Shown: positions 51,325-62,720, counted from the stretch's first letter. The stretch is DNA of 64,000 nucleotides from Vicugna pacos (GCF_048564905.1 NC_132995.1:3732501-3796500), one strand, 5' to 3'. Notes: generated by a model from the letters alone, not told the origin. Numbers and translations: made by a program.

Positions 51325-51490
51325 TCTAGAATGGTGGTTTTCAACTGAGGGTGGTTCTTTTTTTTCCTTCCCAGGGGTTATTTGGCAATGTCTGGAGACT
51401 TTGGTGTGGTCACAGCTGGGGTGGGGGAGTGGAATCCTGTTCAGTGCAGACAGCCCCTCACAATGAAGAATTGTCCTGGCCCCAAACGTG
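51325..51490 (+). mobile_element. MER20 DNA transposon fragment
   Basis: TTTCAACTGAGGGTGGTTCT, GGTTATTTGGCAATGTCTGG and CCTCACAATGAAGAATTGTC. About 340 bp upstream of the microRNA TATA box. Confidence 0.8.
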
Positions 51491-51859
51491 AATCATACCA
51501 AAGCCGAGAAGCTATGATCGAGAAGCAGGGTGATGATGGGCAGGAAAAAAACCCCACAAACACATATAATTGCTGTTCACATTATTTGATCTCAACCTCT
51601 GCATATTTATATAAGCATTTCTGTTGGGAACACTTCTGTGCTCTTTAAATCCAATAGTCTATTAAAAAGTATTTAAAATATGTTTCAACCACCATGAATA
51701 TTAGAATAATATTTCTCAAACAGTTGTCAATAGCTTTTAAAAATGTGCACAGTTTTATTTAATGTATACATATTTTTGAGTTCTGCGGGCTTATTTAAAA
51801 GTCTCCCTATGACAAATCTTGGACAAGGAGTAACTGAAGCCCACAGGACATGCTAAAGC

Positions 51860-51977
51860 AGGAGGGTGTATCTCGGAGTAGAGTGTGTACTTAGCGCGCA
51901 CGAGGTCCTGGGTTCAGTCCCCAGTACTTCCACTAAAAAAAATAAATAAATAAACCTAGTTACCTCCTCCTCCCATT
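51860..51977 (+). mobile_element. camelid tRNA-derived SINE
   Basis: GGAGTAGAGTGTGTACTTAG, GGTCCTGGGTTCAGTCCCCA and tail ACCTAGTTACCTCCTCCTCC. Confidence 0.9.
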
Positions 51978-51979
51978 AA

Positions 51980-52735
51980 AAAAACATAGAACATGCTAAG
52001 GATGGTTGGATGAATTTCATTAAATATAAAGTAGTTGGAAAATAAATGTGTTTGGTGTATTTGTCATGTTTTCTTTTTTGTTCTTTAAGTTAATGTGTTT
52101 TAATGGTGGAATGGCAATGCAGAGTGTGCTTTTACTGTAATTTCATTAACCCCCTACTGTCAGACATTTTGAATTTTTACAAATTTAGGATAATTTATGA
52201 ACAGCGCAACAAGGAAGCTTTTTGAGAATAGCTTTGCTAAGCATGAAGATATTTATTTCCGACGTCTTCTGCGAATGCGTGTTAAGCCCTCCAATATTCT
52301 CTGCGTTTGGAAGAACTGAGATGATGTGATTTGCCCAAGAAAACAGGGCCAGACAAAGTGGAATGGAACCCTGGTTTAGAAGTCCAGGCTCCACATTCTT
52401 ACTTCGATCCTGGTCAAGGTTGCTGGCGGGCAGTGTTTATGACCTGGCACCTGCTGAGCTTGTCCAGACTCAGATCTAACCTGTCCACTCCTCTCGCATC
52501 ACCCCTGGACCCCCAATATGCTAATATGTCCCCAGGCCCAGCAAGGTTCTTCCCATTACTTTCCTGTGTTTGCTATTTTCTCAGCCACAGACAGCTTTCT
52601 TTCCCTGCCCTTTTCACCCATGCAGCACATTGGATGCTGGACTGATCCCTACATATCTTTCCTCTAACACTAAAGTCATCTCCCCTGAACCTCCAGATTA
52701 AGTCCTCTAAAGCATTCTCCACTCACTCCCCACCT
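51980..52735. other. no gene recognised
   Basis: No supported exon. A frame of about 104 codons near 52331-52645 has no recognisable domain and no flanking splice logic. Confidence 0.4.
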
Positions 52736-52744
52736 TTTTTAAAA

Positions 52745-52823
52745 ACATAGAAGTACTGGGGATTAAACCCAGGACCTTGTGCATGTTAAGCATGGACTCT
52801 ACCACTGAGCTATGCCTTCCCCC
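52745..52823 (-). mobile_element. camelid tRNA-derived SINE, partial
   Basis: Reverse copy lacking the AT-rich tail: AAGTACTGGGGATTAAACCC and CTCTACCACTGAGCTATGCC. Confidence 0.88.
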
Positions 52824-52824
52824 T

Positions 52825-53930
52825 CTCTCTGTCTCCTTTGGATGGCACATTTCACCTGCTTAGCATTTTTGTTGGTCTAATAACTTGCTTCCCAGTTCAA
52901 TTATTTGTCATAATTTTTTTTTCTTTTGGGTTTAGCTCCCTGGGGAGACAATGGCTTGTCTTAATCACATATGTTCCCCACCCCCAAACCAGCACACAGT
53001 AAAGACGCAACGAGGGGGAGGGAAACTATTAATGCAACTGAATTTAAGGAACATTAAACAAAGACTTACATTCAAAGATGATTTTAAGTAATTTTAATGT
53101 AAAAGATCCTTTTTGATATTTTTCCAGTGATGCCTGACATCTGTGGTGAGACAGTCGAAGATGTCCTGCCCTCATCCTTTTGTTCCTCTAAGCTGACATA
53201 TTTGCTTGGTCTAGCCTTTGTTACTTCGGTAATTTAACATGCTAGTTAAAATCTCAAGATAATGTCTTTATTAGCTGGGTATTTTTTTTCTGATTTTTTC
53301 ACAGCATTCTGATGTGTGATTGATTTATTAACTACTAATTCACATTGCCTCTAATATCTTTCTTAAGAAGCTGCTTTTTTTCTCCCCTTTATTTGGATAC
53401 AGAAATTCCAAGACTTAAAATCTGATAGCTTGCGGGGCTGGGTGGGGGTTGGGACTAGAAGAAAGGGGTTTGCTTAATCAGAAAGTCTTCCTGCAGCACT
53501 GAAAGGCCCTCATTTGCAAATCAGCAGACCTTGTTGTCATTACAATCACCCTGGACTCTCCACCCTCCCCACCCAGTTCTTAGCATTATCTGGCTGGTCT
53601 TCTCCATACCAATAAGAATAGGTGTTTTTTCTTTCTTTCTCTCTCTCTCTTTTTTTTTTAATCCTCCACAGTTTTTGAAATCCTTTTATGTACTGAATTC
53701 TACCTTCAACATTTAACTACAGCCTGGGGCAGGGTGGGGGGATGGGTGATAATTATTTTCATTAAAAGGATTCTTACCTTTTAATCTGAATGTACTGCTT
53801 TGTGATGAGGTTACGGAGGAAAAGTGGGGGAAGGAAAGACAGTCTCCAGCATAGGTGGAACCTTCTCAGGGGCACCCGGGTGTCCCAGGTGCCTAGTTTG
53901 CTTACCTGTGTGCCCAACACCTCCACGATT
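52825..53930. other. no gene recognised
   Basis: AT-rich intergenic sequence with a CT-rich run near 53630-53660. Nothing else identified. Confidence 0.4.
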
Positions 53931-53934
53931 TAAT

Positions 53935-54281
53935 ACTGTGATGTAAGCAACATGGATAGACCTAGAGATGGTCCTACTGATTGAAGTAAGTCAGGCAGAG
54001 AAAGACAAATATCGTATGATATCACTTACAGGAGGAATCTAAAAAAAAAAAATACAAACTCTATTTACAACCAAAATCAGACTCATACACAAAGGGACAA
54101 ACGATGCTTATCAAAGGGGAAAGGCTGGGGAGGGATATATTCAATATCTTGCAATAACCTATAATGAAAAAGAATATGAAAAGGAATATACGTATGTATA
54201 TGTATGACTGCAGCATTATGCTGTACACCGGAAATTGACACAACATTGGAAGCTGACTATACTTCAATTGAAAAAAAGAAA
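53935..54281 (+). mobile_element. L1 3' region fragment
   Basis: ACATGGATAGACCTAGAGAT, TATGATATCACTTACAGGAG, TTGACACAACATTGGAAGCT and ACTATACTTCAATTGAAAAA. It ends against the LTR at 54282. Confidence 0.88.
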
Positions 54282-54715
54282 TGTAGCCTGAAAATTGAAA
54301 GTTATTTGGGGCAAAATGCCTGGGAGAGAGCACTTCAGACAGCTTTGAGGAACTTCTCTGAAGAGGCAGGGGGAAGGTCAGTATTATATATGATTTTAGT
54401 GAAGGAGGTATGTGCAGTCAAGCACACATTTAGACAGAGCATGGCTGCTAGTCACGAGGAGCAGATGTCACCTTTAATGATTTTAGTGCCTTTCTAGGTA
54501 TGAGGAGATGCAAGAATTTGGGCTCATAAAATCTTCTCCTGAAAATATCTTAACTTTCTGAAGGCCCGTTCTGCCAGTTTTCCCAGAGCACAGGGCGCCA
54601 CATTCCTGACCTCCACTCTGAACACCTTTCAGGGAGTGTTGAAGGTCAGTGACTGCAGTGGTTCCTGATTTAATTTTTGTAGAGGCAGACGGCAAGTGCC
54701 AATTTTTAGTTGGCA
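54282..54715 (-). mobile_element. solo LTR fossil
   Basis: Second full-length relative of 17495-17955, same orientation, sharing long blocks such as TCACGAGGAGCAGATGTCAC and GCAAGAATTTGGGCTCATAA. Old LTR with no internal region. Boundaries are approximate. Confidence 0.7.
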
Positions 54716-54860
54716 TATAGTAGTGTGTCTCTCTCCCTCACCTCTTTCCCCTTTGGTAACCATAAATTTATTTTCTACGTCTGTGAGTCCGTTTCAGTTT
54801 TGTAAATAAGCTCACTTGTATAGTTTTTTTGGATTCACATATAAGTGACATCATACGATC
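54716..54860 (-). mobile_element. L1 3' region fragment
   Basis: Reverse L1: TTTGGTAACCATAAATTTAT, TTTTGTAAATAAGCTCACTT and TTCACATATAAGTGACATCA. Confidence 0.75.
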
Positions 54861-55380
54861 AGCCCCGCTTTCTCTCCATCTGTTTCTCTTGCTTGACGAC
54901 AAGAATGTAGCTTTTCTTCTGAATAGGGATGACACCATTCATCAGGGAATTTACCTCCCTCTTCTAAAAAAGAAATGGCAGGTCAGAGAGTTTTCCTGTA
55001 TTTGCAGTGTTTCAGGCGCCTTTCACGCAAAATAGTCAATACACCAGAGCAGCATAATTTGGGGTGGCATTTCCCAAACTCTATCAGGGTCAAGACTGTC
55101 TCAGTAGGGGGCAGACTTGACTGCACCTGCAATTGTAATGAGAAATGGGAATTTGCCACCAAGCGTAGATCACTTCACAGGGGTGAGTGGATGGAAAACC
55201 ACTATAAAGGTGGGAGGGCTCTTACTCAATGAGTCCAACAGGATTCAGGTTTAAGGCAGGTCAAGGACTCAGACATTAAGTGGAGGCACGGGTACTTGAT
55301 GGTCAGATGTCAGAGGTGATCAGATATGAAGGGTGGGGGAAATAATTTAGCAGGATTCTTTGCTAAGACTGGGCTGGGCA

Positions 55381-55480
55381 GTACTCAATTCAGCAGCACA
55401 TATACTAAAAATTGGAATGATACAGAGACAATTAGCATGGCCACCGCACAAGGATGACATGCAAATTGGTGAAGAAGTAG
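55381..55480 (+). pseudogene. U6 snRNA pseudogene
   Basis: CAGCAGCACATATACTAAAA, ATGATACAGAGACAATTAGC, ATGGCC-C--GCACAAGGATG and ACATGCAAATTGGTGAAG follow U6 with several differences (for example GACAATTAGC for GAAGATTAGC). There is no TATA or PSE-like spacing upstream, and the end runs into an A-rich tail. A retroposed copy, not a working gene. Confidence 0.9.
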
Positions 55481-55969
55481 AAAAAAAAAGTCTGGGTCCA
55501 GGACCAAAGTGAAGGTCATTATTCTCAAAACTACAAATGCAACCTGTAGGACAAACGGAAAGACTGAAGTGGGGTGGGTCAGAGCTGGGGAAATTGATGC
55601 AAAAGCAAAAGGCAACGGGGGCGGGTGGCAGGGGGGAATCTGAAAGGGAAACGGGGACTTGGAGGCAAGAACTCCTCCCTCCACAGGAACTGGGGGAAAC
55701 AGGCAGACCCCCATTCAGTGCAAAGAATGAGATTTGCTGAGCTGTTTTAGAGAGTGTTTTGAATCTCAATAAACACAAAGAGTAGGCGTACATCTGTTAA
55801 TAATGGCGGAGTTAATTCTATTTACTCGGAAAGCCTTAGAAATGGGGCTGGGGAGAGGGACAGGCTCCCATTCTTTGGGTTTCTAAGAAATTACCAAGCC
55901 AGAACATTTTTAAAAAATAAACTTTTAATTTTAATTTTTGCATAAACTTTTAATTTAAAACTTTCAACT

Positions 55970-56280
55970 TTAAAAAAATTGAAGTATAGTCAGTTAACAA
56001 TGTTGTGTCAATTTCTGGTGTACAGCGTAATGTTTCAGTCATACATATATATATTCCTTTTCATATTCTCTTTCATTATAGGTTACTACAAGGTATTGAA
56101 GATAGTTCCCTGTGCTATACAGTGAGACCTCGTTGTTCATCTATTTTATATATAGTAGTTAATACCTGCAAATCTCAAATTCCCAATTTATCCCTTCCCA
56201 TCCTCCTTCCCCACTGGTAACCATAAGTTTGTTTTCTATGTTTATGAGTCTGTTTCTATTTTGTAAACAATAGAACTTTT
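55970..56280 (-). mobile_element. L1 3' region fragment
   Basis: Reverse copy: ATTGAAGTATAGTCAGTTAA, GTGTCAATTTCTGGTGTACA, GAAGATAGTTCCCTGTGCTA and GGTAACCATAAGTTTGTTTT. Confidence 0.88.
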
Positions 56281-56684
56281 AACTTTAAAACTTTTACTTT
56301 TAAAATAAACCTTTACCTTAAAAAATAAACTGTTAATTTTAAAGTAAACTTTATTTTAAAAAAACTTCTAATTTATTTACAGAAAAACTGGAAAGATACT
56401 ACACAGTGTTCTCATTATACCTCCTCCTTTTCCCTTATTAGTACATTCGTACGGCACAGTTAATAAACCAATATCTTTATTAGCTGCAACCCATAGTTTA
56501 TTCAGATTTCCTTAGTTTTGTTTTTTTTTAATCTATTCCAGGTTCCTATCCAGGACACCACATTACATGTACTTGTCATGTTTTCTCGGGCTCTGTTCAG
56601 CCGTGATGGTTTCTCAGACTTTCCTTATATATATTTTTAAGTTTCTCTATTTTTCAAACATTTTTTAAAAATTGAATTCTTTTT

Positions 56685-56784
56685 TGTGTAGGGTAAGTTA
56701 GGTTTGTTTATTTATTTAATGGAGGATCTGGGGATTGAACCCAGGTCCCCATGCTAAGCACATACTCTACCACTGAGCTATGCC
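56685..56784 (-). mobile_element. camelid tRNA-derived SINE
   Basis: Reverse copy: GGATCTGGGGATTGAACCCA and CTCTACCACTGAGCTATGCC. Confidence 0.9.
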
Positions 56785-57009
56785 TTATTGTGGATACCCT
56801 GGACGGCTTTGAGACATTCTGGTCAGGTATTTCATAGCATGTGCCTCAGCTGGGATGGGTCTCTTGTTTTTCTTGTGATAAGACTGGGTCATGGGTTTTG
56901 GGGAGGAAGTCCGCACACATAAATGCCATTTTCATCACATTTCAAGGGGACATGCTGATGTAGTGATGAAGTCTCTCTCCTTGACCAGACTTTAGTCTGG
57001 CTCCCCTGA

Positions 57010-57590
57010 GCCCTGCAGGGGAGCAAAACTGGCCACCCCAAAATGTGTCTCTTTGGCATGTGGATTATTTGGAGCAGAACATAACAGAGGCCCCAAAGAC
57101 TCCGCAAGAACATTTGACCTTCCCCTAACTTCCTAAAGAATTTAGGTAGAAGGCCTGCTCCTGGAATAATAGAGCTGCCACCAGGGATGTGTGCAAAGAA
57201 TATGGGCTACACGTGGCAGGGGGAGCCTGGGAAAGCTGGCAGGGCCTGGAGACCAGAGCCCTGCCTCTGCAGGGCCCAGCAAACATTTGTTCACCAAACT
57301 TATCCTTTTCCATCTCCATGTCAATTGCCCTCCTCCCCTTTGACATCCCAAACCCCTAGCCTCGGCATCCTTTTTTGTCTTTAACTGAAGATGGCTTTTA
57401 CAATGACAGTTTTTGGCCCTTTCGGCAAGTTCCTCTGCCTTCCTGGGTCTCCCCCATGTATACACATTACTCAACCTTTATTTGATTTTCTCCTGTTAAC
57501 CTGCCTGATGTCAAATTTCATTCTTGGACTGGCCAGGACCTAGAAAGGTAGAGGAACATTTCTTTCTCCTGGACAATACTTAACCAAGAC
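57010..57590 (+). mobile_element. LTR fossil, family shared with 12361-12830
   Basis: Begins TGCAGGGGAGC and carries CCACCCCAAAATGTGTCTCT, TTCCTGGGTCTCCCCCATGT and TTGATTTTCTCCTGTTAACC. The sequences just before it (56960-57009) and just after it (57590-57640) resemble each other over about 45 bp. Old LTR. Confidence 0.6.
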
Positions 57591-58010
57591 TCTCTCTTGG
57601 ACCAGACTTCAGTCAGCTTTCCCTGAGGCCTCTTAGCTAGGCCTTGACCTTGGCCCTTGACCTGCCTGCGGTCCATCCAGTCCAGCCTTAACAAAGACTA
57701 TGGCTACAAAGTAGACCCCCACCCTTGACATCTGATAACTCCTGATGGCTGATCAAGTTCCTCTTGCTACTGCCTTGATGTCTAAGTCCTTGGCCTGCCT
57801 TTAGTAAGAATCCTGTTAAGCCACTGAGTAAAAACTCCCCACCCAAGACATCTCCTCTAGTAATTTTCCACCCACCAACCCCTCCCTTTACTGTTGGCTA
57901 TGGCTCCCTTGCTCCTTTATGTATTTGGAGTTACGCTCAATCTCACCCCCTATGGTAATGGCCACAACTCCTACTCATGTGCCCTGAATAAAGTCTTCCT
58001 TTAAACATTT
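57590..58010 (+). mobile_element. LTR-like fossil
   Basis: Ordered blocks such as CTCCTTTATGTATTTGGAGT and CCCTGAATAAAGTCTTCCTT look like an old LTR end with AATAAA. Family unknown. The upstream boundary with the neighbouring element is unclear. Confidence 0.45.
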
Positions 58011-58024
58011 AAAAAATCATTATT

Positions 58025-58365
58025 CTTATTTTTTTTATTGAAGTGTAGTCGATTTACAATGTTAGTTTCAGGTGTACAGCATAGCAATTCAGTTATACAT
58101 CGACATACATACATATATATATTTTTTTTTCAATTTCTTTTCCATTATAGCTCATTACAAGAAATTGAGGGGGTGGGTGCAGCTGAAGTGGTAAAGCACA
58201 TGCCTGGCATGCATGAGGTTCTGGGTTCAACTCCCACTACCTCTTCTAAAAACGAACAAATAAATAAATAAACCTAAATACCTCCCCTCTCCACCAAAAA
58301 AAAAAAAAAGGATGGAAAAAACTATTTAAAAAAAAGAAATTGAATAAAGTCTTCTTTACCAATTT
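58025..58365 (-). mobile_element. L1 3'-end fragment split by a SINE
   Basis: Reverse copy: ATTGAAGTGTAGTCGATTTA, TTAGTTTCAGGTGTACAGCA and TTACAAGAAATTGA. The SINE at 58169-58333 interrupts it. Confidence 0.85.
58169..58333 (+). mobile_element. camelid SINE with target duplication
   Basis: GTGGTAAAGCACATGCCTGG, GGTTCTGGGTTCAACTCCCA and a tail with CCTAAATACCTCCCCTCTCC and poly(A). It is flanked by the direct repeat AAGAAATTGA at 58159-58168 and 58334-58343, within the L1 copy it split. Confidence 0.93.
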
Positions 58366-58842
58366 TTCCCCCTTTTTTTCTTTTACTTATTTTTTAATTA
58401 AATGTTTTATTGTATTTTTTTTCCTTTTGTAAAGTTATTTTCATTTTTTCTTTACCGATTTTAACAAGTGCCCGGTGGCTAATGTTTTTCTTTAACACTT
58501 GTTTCATAGCCTGCACTGTCAAACTCTCAGAGCCACCCATGTTCTAGGATTCCATGCTCAGATGTGTTTTACTGATGGGATACTTTTTTTAAAAAAAGCT
58601 GATGAGTCCATGCCAAAGTGGTGACGCAATGGAGACGCAGGGAAGGAAAAAGATGGGCCGTGAAGGACCTGTCTGGTTAGCACTGGGAAACCAGCATGTC
58701 AATAATCTGGGCCCCATCATCCAACCTCCGGACTCATGTTTACCACCTACTCTGTGCTGCCCAATACGCTGGGCACTAGCCACGGGTAGCTCTTTAAACT
58801 TAAATTAATTGTTGAGTATTCAGCTCCCTAATCTAGACCTGC

Positions 58843-59205
58843 CAGGCAAAATACAGGATGCCCCGGTAAATCTGAAGTTCAGATGAACAATGACTTTTTG
58901 TCTAATTTTTAAGTATAAGTATGTCCCAAAGGGTACATGTTTAACCTACCATATAGCACAAGGAACAATATTCAATTTCTTGTAATGAGCTGTAATGGAA
59001 AAGAATTTGAAATATATATATATGTGTGTGTGTGTGTGTTTATGTGGAGATATATATATCTGAATTGATTTTCTGTACTCCTGAAAGTAACATTATAAAT
59101 CAACTGTACTTCAATAAAAATAAGAATTAATAAAAAGAGTGCATATTTATCTTACATCCACATTTAACAGGCTATCCTGTATTTTTTTGTCCTAAATCGG
59201 GCAAT
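58843..59205 (+). mobile_element. palindromic DNA transposon remnant split by L1
   Basis: GCCAGGCAAAATACAGGATG and AGTTCAGATGAACAATGAC on the left, AACAGGCTATCCTGTATTTT on the right, with L1 (58935-59145) in between. The 63.6 kb element is of the same type. Confidence 0.55.
58935..59145 (+). mobile_element. L1 3'-end fragment
   Basis: ACCATATAGCACAAGGAACA, ATTCAATTTCTTGTAATGAG and AACTGTACTTCAATAAAAAT, with short (TA)n and (TG)n runs. Confidence 0.8.
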
Positions 59206-59503
59206 CGCCCCTCAGCAGCTGGAGTCCCATTTCAAGGGCTCATAATAGATGCTAGTGGCTCTTGGCTGCCGTATTGGACAGTACAGATACGCAGGATCTG
59301 TGTCCTGCACAGACAGTGTTATTGGACAGCGCTGATCTGTAAAATTCCTTCTATGGAAAGAGTCAGGTCTGGGAGATCAGGAAGGATGTCACAAAGGGAA
59401 TGGAAATTGCAGTGAGGGCTGGAGATGTGATTAGATTCCAAGGCATTGCAGCTCCTGGAAAAGAGACTTCAGGTGCCTGGGGCACCTCAAAGAGTAGGTT
59501 CTT

Positions 59504-59592
59504 GGGTGGGGAAGGTATAGCTCAATGACAGCGTGCCTGCTTGGCACGCACAAGGTCCTGGGCTCAATCCCCAGTGCCTCTGTTAAAGGGGA
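59504..59592 (+). mobile_element. camelid tRNA-derived SINE
   Basis: GGGGAAGGTATAGCTCAATG and GTCCTGGGCTCAATCCCCAG. Confidence 0.9.
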
Positions 59593-59659
59593 AAAACAAA
59601 CAAACAAACAAAAAGAATAGGTTCAGATGAGCTTGATGTAAAAAGATACATATTCTTTT

Positions 59660-59740
59660 TTTAATGGAGGTACTAGGGATTGAACCCAGGACCCTGTGTG
59701 TGCAAAGCATGCACTTTTCCACTGAGCTATATCCTCCCCT
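59660..59740 (-). mobile_element. camelid tRNA-derived SINE
   Basis: Reverse copy: GGAGGTACTAGGGATTGAAC and CCACTGAGCTATATCCTCCC. It stands tail-to-tail with the copy 70 bp to its left. Confidence 0.9.
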
Positions 59741-59797
59741 GCAAAACATTTTTAATTTAATTTTGTAATTAAAATGTTATTTTAATTAATTAATTAC

Positions 59798-59912
59798 TGC
59801 TGAGGGGAGTTAACTAGGTTTTATTTGTTTATTTAATGGAGGTCCTGGGGATTGAACCCAGGACCTGGTGCATTGCAGGCATGTGCTCTACCACTGAGCT
59901 ATGTTCACCCCT
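59798..59912 (-). mobile_element. camelid tRNA-derived SINE
   Basis: Reverse copy: GGTCCTGGGGATTGAACCCA and CTCTACCACTGAGCTATGTT. Confidence 0.9.
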
Positions 59913-60379
59913 CTACAAAGATATTTTTAACATATACATATACAGCAGTAATAGGTCACTTAATAACAGGGAATTCCTCGTCGGATTACTGTAGACTCCT
60001 TAAAAGTGTTGGGGTGGGCCATAATCTCATTTTCTCTACCTGTTTAGGATTTGCTAGGCAGGACTATTTTTTTAGTTTCCCAGATCCACTTTTGCTAAAT
60101 ATTCCTAAAAGATTCTTGTGAAGAATTTATTTGTTAATTAGGTATTAGCTGAACTCTATTTTCCAGGTCTATTAGGATTCATTGGTAAGAAAGGGAGGTG
60201 TAACTCCTTAGTAATTGGGGGTCAAGGGTTCAGAACCTGAGAAGTCCAGGAGGTACTGGAGTGGGGTGGAGGGGTTCAGTGCGGGGGTAGCTCCCAGTGA
60301 TCTGGGATCCTCGGAAGGCATTCTAAAGAAAGCATTGGGAGGAAAAACCGTTTCCTCTTCCAAATGGTTCCAGTAGCTG

Positions 60380-60720
60380 GAGGCTTGAAAATTCACTGAC
60401 AAAGGACAGATTATCAGGTGAAAAGAGGTTTTATTTACATGTGCATGAGGGACCACCCGGTAATGAGAACCTGGAGGAACAGCCTGGAGGTTTTTTTAAT
60501 CAATTTAACTAAAGGACGGCGTGTGAGGGCTTCAGTGGGAGGGAAGTTCTGCTGGGCTTTTTGATGCTAAGGGAGTGAGCTGTCTGCTTTGGCAGCTGAG
60601 CTGGCAGGAAACTGCCGTCGGAGGGGGTGAAGGGCAGCTGTTTTTGTGGGAGGCAGGTGAGGGAAGCTTATCGAAAATTTCTTTCTGCATCTTCTGTAGC
60701 TCAAATGTTTTCCCTTTGGG
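60380..60720 (-). mobile_element. possible LTR-like fossil
   Basis: On the minus strand AAATAAAACCTCTTTTCACC followed by TGATAATCTGTCCTTTGTC resembles an LTR end. Family not recognised. Weak call. Confidence 0.3.
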
Positions 60721-60737
60721 ATAAAGATAGTTTGAGT

Positions 60738-60824
60738 CGGGGGAGGGAAATAGATCAGTGGCAGAGCACATGCTTAGCCCTAGGCTCTGGGTTCAACCCC
60801 CAGTACCTCCATTAAAAAAAAAAA
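60738..60824 (+). mobile_element. camelid tRNA-derived SINE
   Basis: ATCAGTGGCAGAGCACATGC, GGTTCAACCCCCAGTACCTC and an A-run. Confidence 0.9.
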
Positions 60825-60977
60825 AGATAATTTGGGGGTAATTCTATTACAAGACAGGCAAGCATAGTAGAGTAAGGGGGGTATCTAAGAAGAGGAGATA
60901 AGAACTCACATTTACAGGATAAAGAACTTAATCTGAAAGACTCTGGAATGCCTTTCCAAGGAAATCTTTTTCTTTTA

Positions 60978-61031
60978 ATTATTATTGTAATGGAGATTTT
61001 GGGGATTGAACTCCAGACCTCATGCATGCCC
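60978..61031 (-). mobile_element. camelid SINE, partial
   Basis: Reverse partial copy: TTTTGGGGATTGAACTCCAG and ACCTCATGCATGCC. The rest is missing. Confidence 0.75.
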
Positions 61032-61139
61032 ACATTCTGCCTTTTGGAAAGTCACAGGGCTGCATTTCAGTGTCCTGCAGGGTCTGAGGAGGAAGGAAAA
61101 ACAAACTTGTGTGCTTTCTTCATTTTCCAAATTTTGATT

Positions 61140-61300
61140 GATTTAATTTTTTTTGGTTGAAGTGTAGTTGACTCACAAAGTTAGTTTCAGGTGTCCAGCA
61201 AAGGGATTCAGTTATACTTACACATACATATGTTTTCTTTACAGATTCTTTTCCATTATGTTATTACAAGAAATTGAATATAGTTCCCTGTATAGACTGT
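61140..61300 (-). mobile_element. L1 3'-end fragment
   Basis: Reverse copy: GTTGAAGTGTAGTTGACTCA, AGTTTCAGGTGTCCAGCAAA and GAATATAGTTCCCTGTATAG. Confidence 0.85.
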
Positions 61301-61490
61301 ATGCAAATTCCTTTTAGGAACACTCTGGTTTTTTGTCTTTCTCTGCAGGTCATTCTGCATCCTACAGACCTCAGTCTGGGGAAAGAGTTTCATGAAAGGC
61401 AGTTAGCACAGTCACCTGGTCACCAAAGGGCCCGGGCACGGGGCTGTTTTAAGGTCATTCCGGTTTTATTTATTTATTTTTTAAATTTTT

Positions 61491-61605
61491 CTTGGGGAGT
61501 AGGTAATTAGATTTATTTATTTATTTATTGGAGCTACTGGGGATTGAACCCAGGACCTCGTGCATGCTAGGCACGTAGTCTACCACTGAGCTATGCCCTC
61601 CCCCA
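61491..61605 (-). mobile_element. camelid tRNA-derived SINE
   Basis: Reverse copy: GCTACTGGGGATTGAACCCA, GTGCATGCTAGGCACGTAGT and ACTGAGCTATGCCCTCCCCC. Confidence 0.92.
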
Positions 61606-62055
61606 AGGTTACTGCGTTATAATAACAAACTGCTAATACTTGCATGGTTTGATTGGCCCCAGTTTATAAAAGGAGAAAATGAAAATAGCTATTAAAGATG
61701 TGACGCCAAGCGGTGGGCAAAGTCAGAATTGCAAGCACTGAATTATAGATGAGTTGGGTTTTGAACCCAGGACTCCGGCACTAGCGGGTTCTTATCCACC
61801 ACGTCATAGAGCCTTTGCAAGCCTGGTTTCATTCATCGTGCATTTAAGGGACAGCATCTCCCTTGGATGGCTTTGCTCGGCACGGCCCCTGGTGGTCGGG
61901 GTGGAAAAGCGCGTCTCTGGTTAATGCCATTTATTGTGTTTATGAGGTGCGCGCAGCACTTTAGAGAAGTCAACTTGAATTTAGGTCAAATTTGGTTTAC
62001 TAATCTGCATCCATAATATTTTATTTTATTTATTATTGTATTATTTAACTATGTT
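61606..62055. other. no gene recognised
   Basis: Intergenic. Some ancient-repeat-like words (GGGTTTTGAACCCAGGACTC) but no supported feature. Confidence 0.35.
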
Positions 62056-62057
62056 AT

Positions 62058-62143
62058 CTGGGGGGAGGTAATTAGCTTTATTTCTAGAGGAGGCACTAGA
62101 TTGAACCCAGGACCTCTTGAATGCTGAGCATGCGCTCTACCCC
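62058..62143 (-). mobile_element. camelid tRNA-derived SINE
   Basis: Reverse copy with small deletions: TAGATTGAACCCAGGACCTC and GAGCATGCGCTCTACC. Confidence 0.85.
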
Positions 62144-62499
62144 ATGCGCGCTAGCCTCACCCCACCCCGCACCCCATAATAGATTTTATATACACTCCCA
62201 CTGCTGGTAGACCACTCCATCTCCCCTGCTATTCTAAGTCTGTGATTTCGCCTGCTGAAACATCACCCCTGTAAACTTGTCCCTTGGCCCCATTGCCTCC
62301 CGTTGGGTGGCTATGTCTCACCTGGGATGACGAATTAGTGTCCTATACGCTCGCCCTACATCCGCTCTGGCTTCTCCGGGAAATGTCCTGGAGCTAGACC
62401 GGAATGTTCTTTTCAAAACGCAGGTAATTACCCTGACATAAGCACAGCTAAAAAGACTTTAATGGTCTCCAGTGCCCTTGTAAAGACCAATTCTTCCCA

Positions 62500-62720
62500 G
62501 CGCTTGCAGGGAGACCTGAATAACCTTGCCTTTGTTAGCTCTTCATCGTAATGACTCTCTCTGCCTCCTCATTACACTTCAGCCACGCTGACTGTCCTTC
62601 TTTTCAGAGGAGAGCCGTCAGCTTATGAGTCTCTCTGCCTGGAATGCTTTTTGCTAGCTACTCACCAGCCTGTGTATCCTTTTAAACTTAAATGTCATCT
62701 CCTCAGAAAAAAAAAAATGT
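62500..62720 (-). mobile_element. L2-like ancient fragment
   Basis: TGCCTGGAATGCTTTTTGCT and AAACTTAAATGTCATCTCCT are L2-type words. Old and diverged. Confidence 0.5.

Noticed and set aside
55381-55480. Working U6 snRNA gene
   Set aside because: Several differences from U6, no upstream TATA/PSE arrangement and an A-rich tail.
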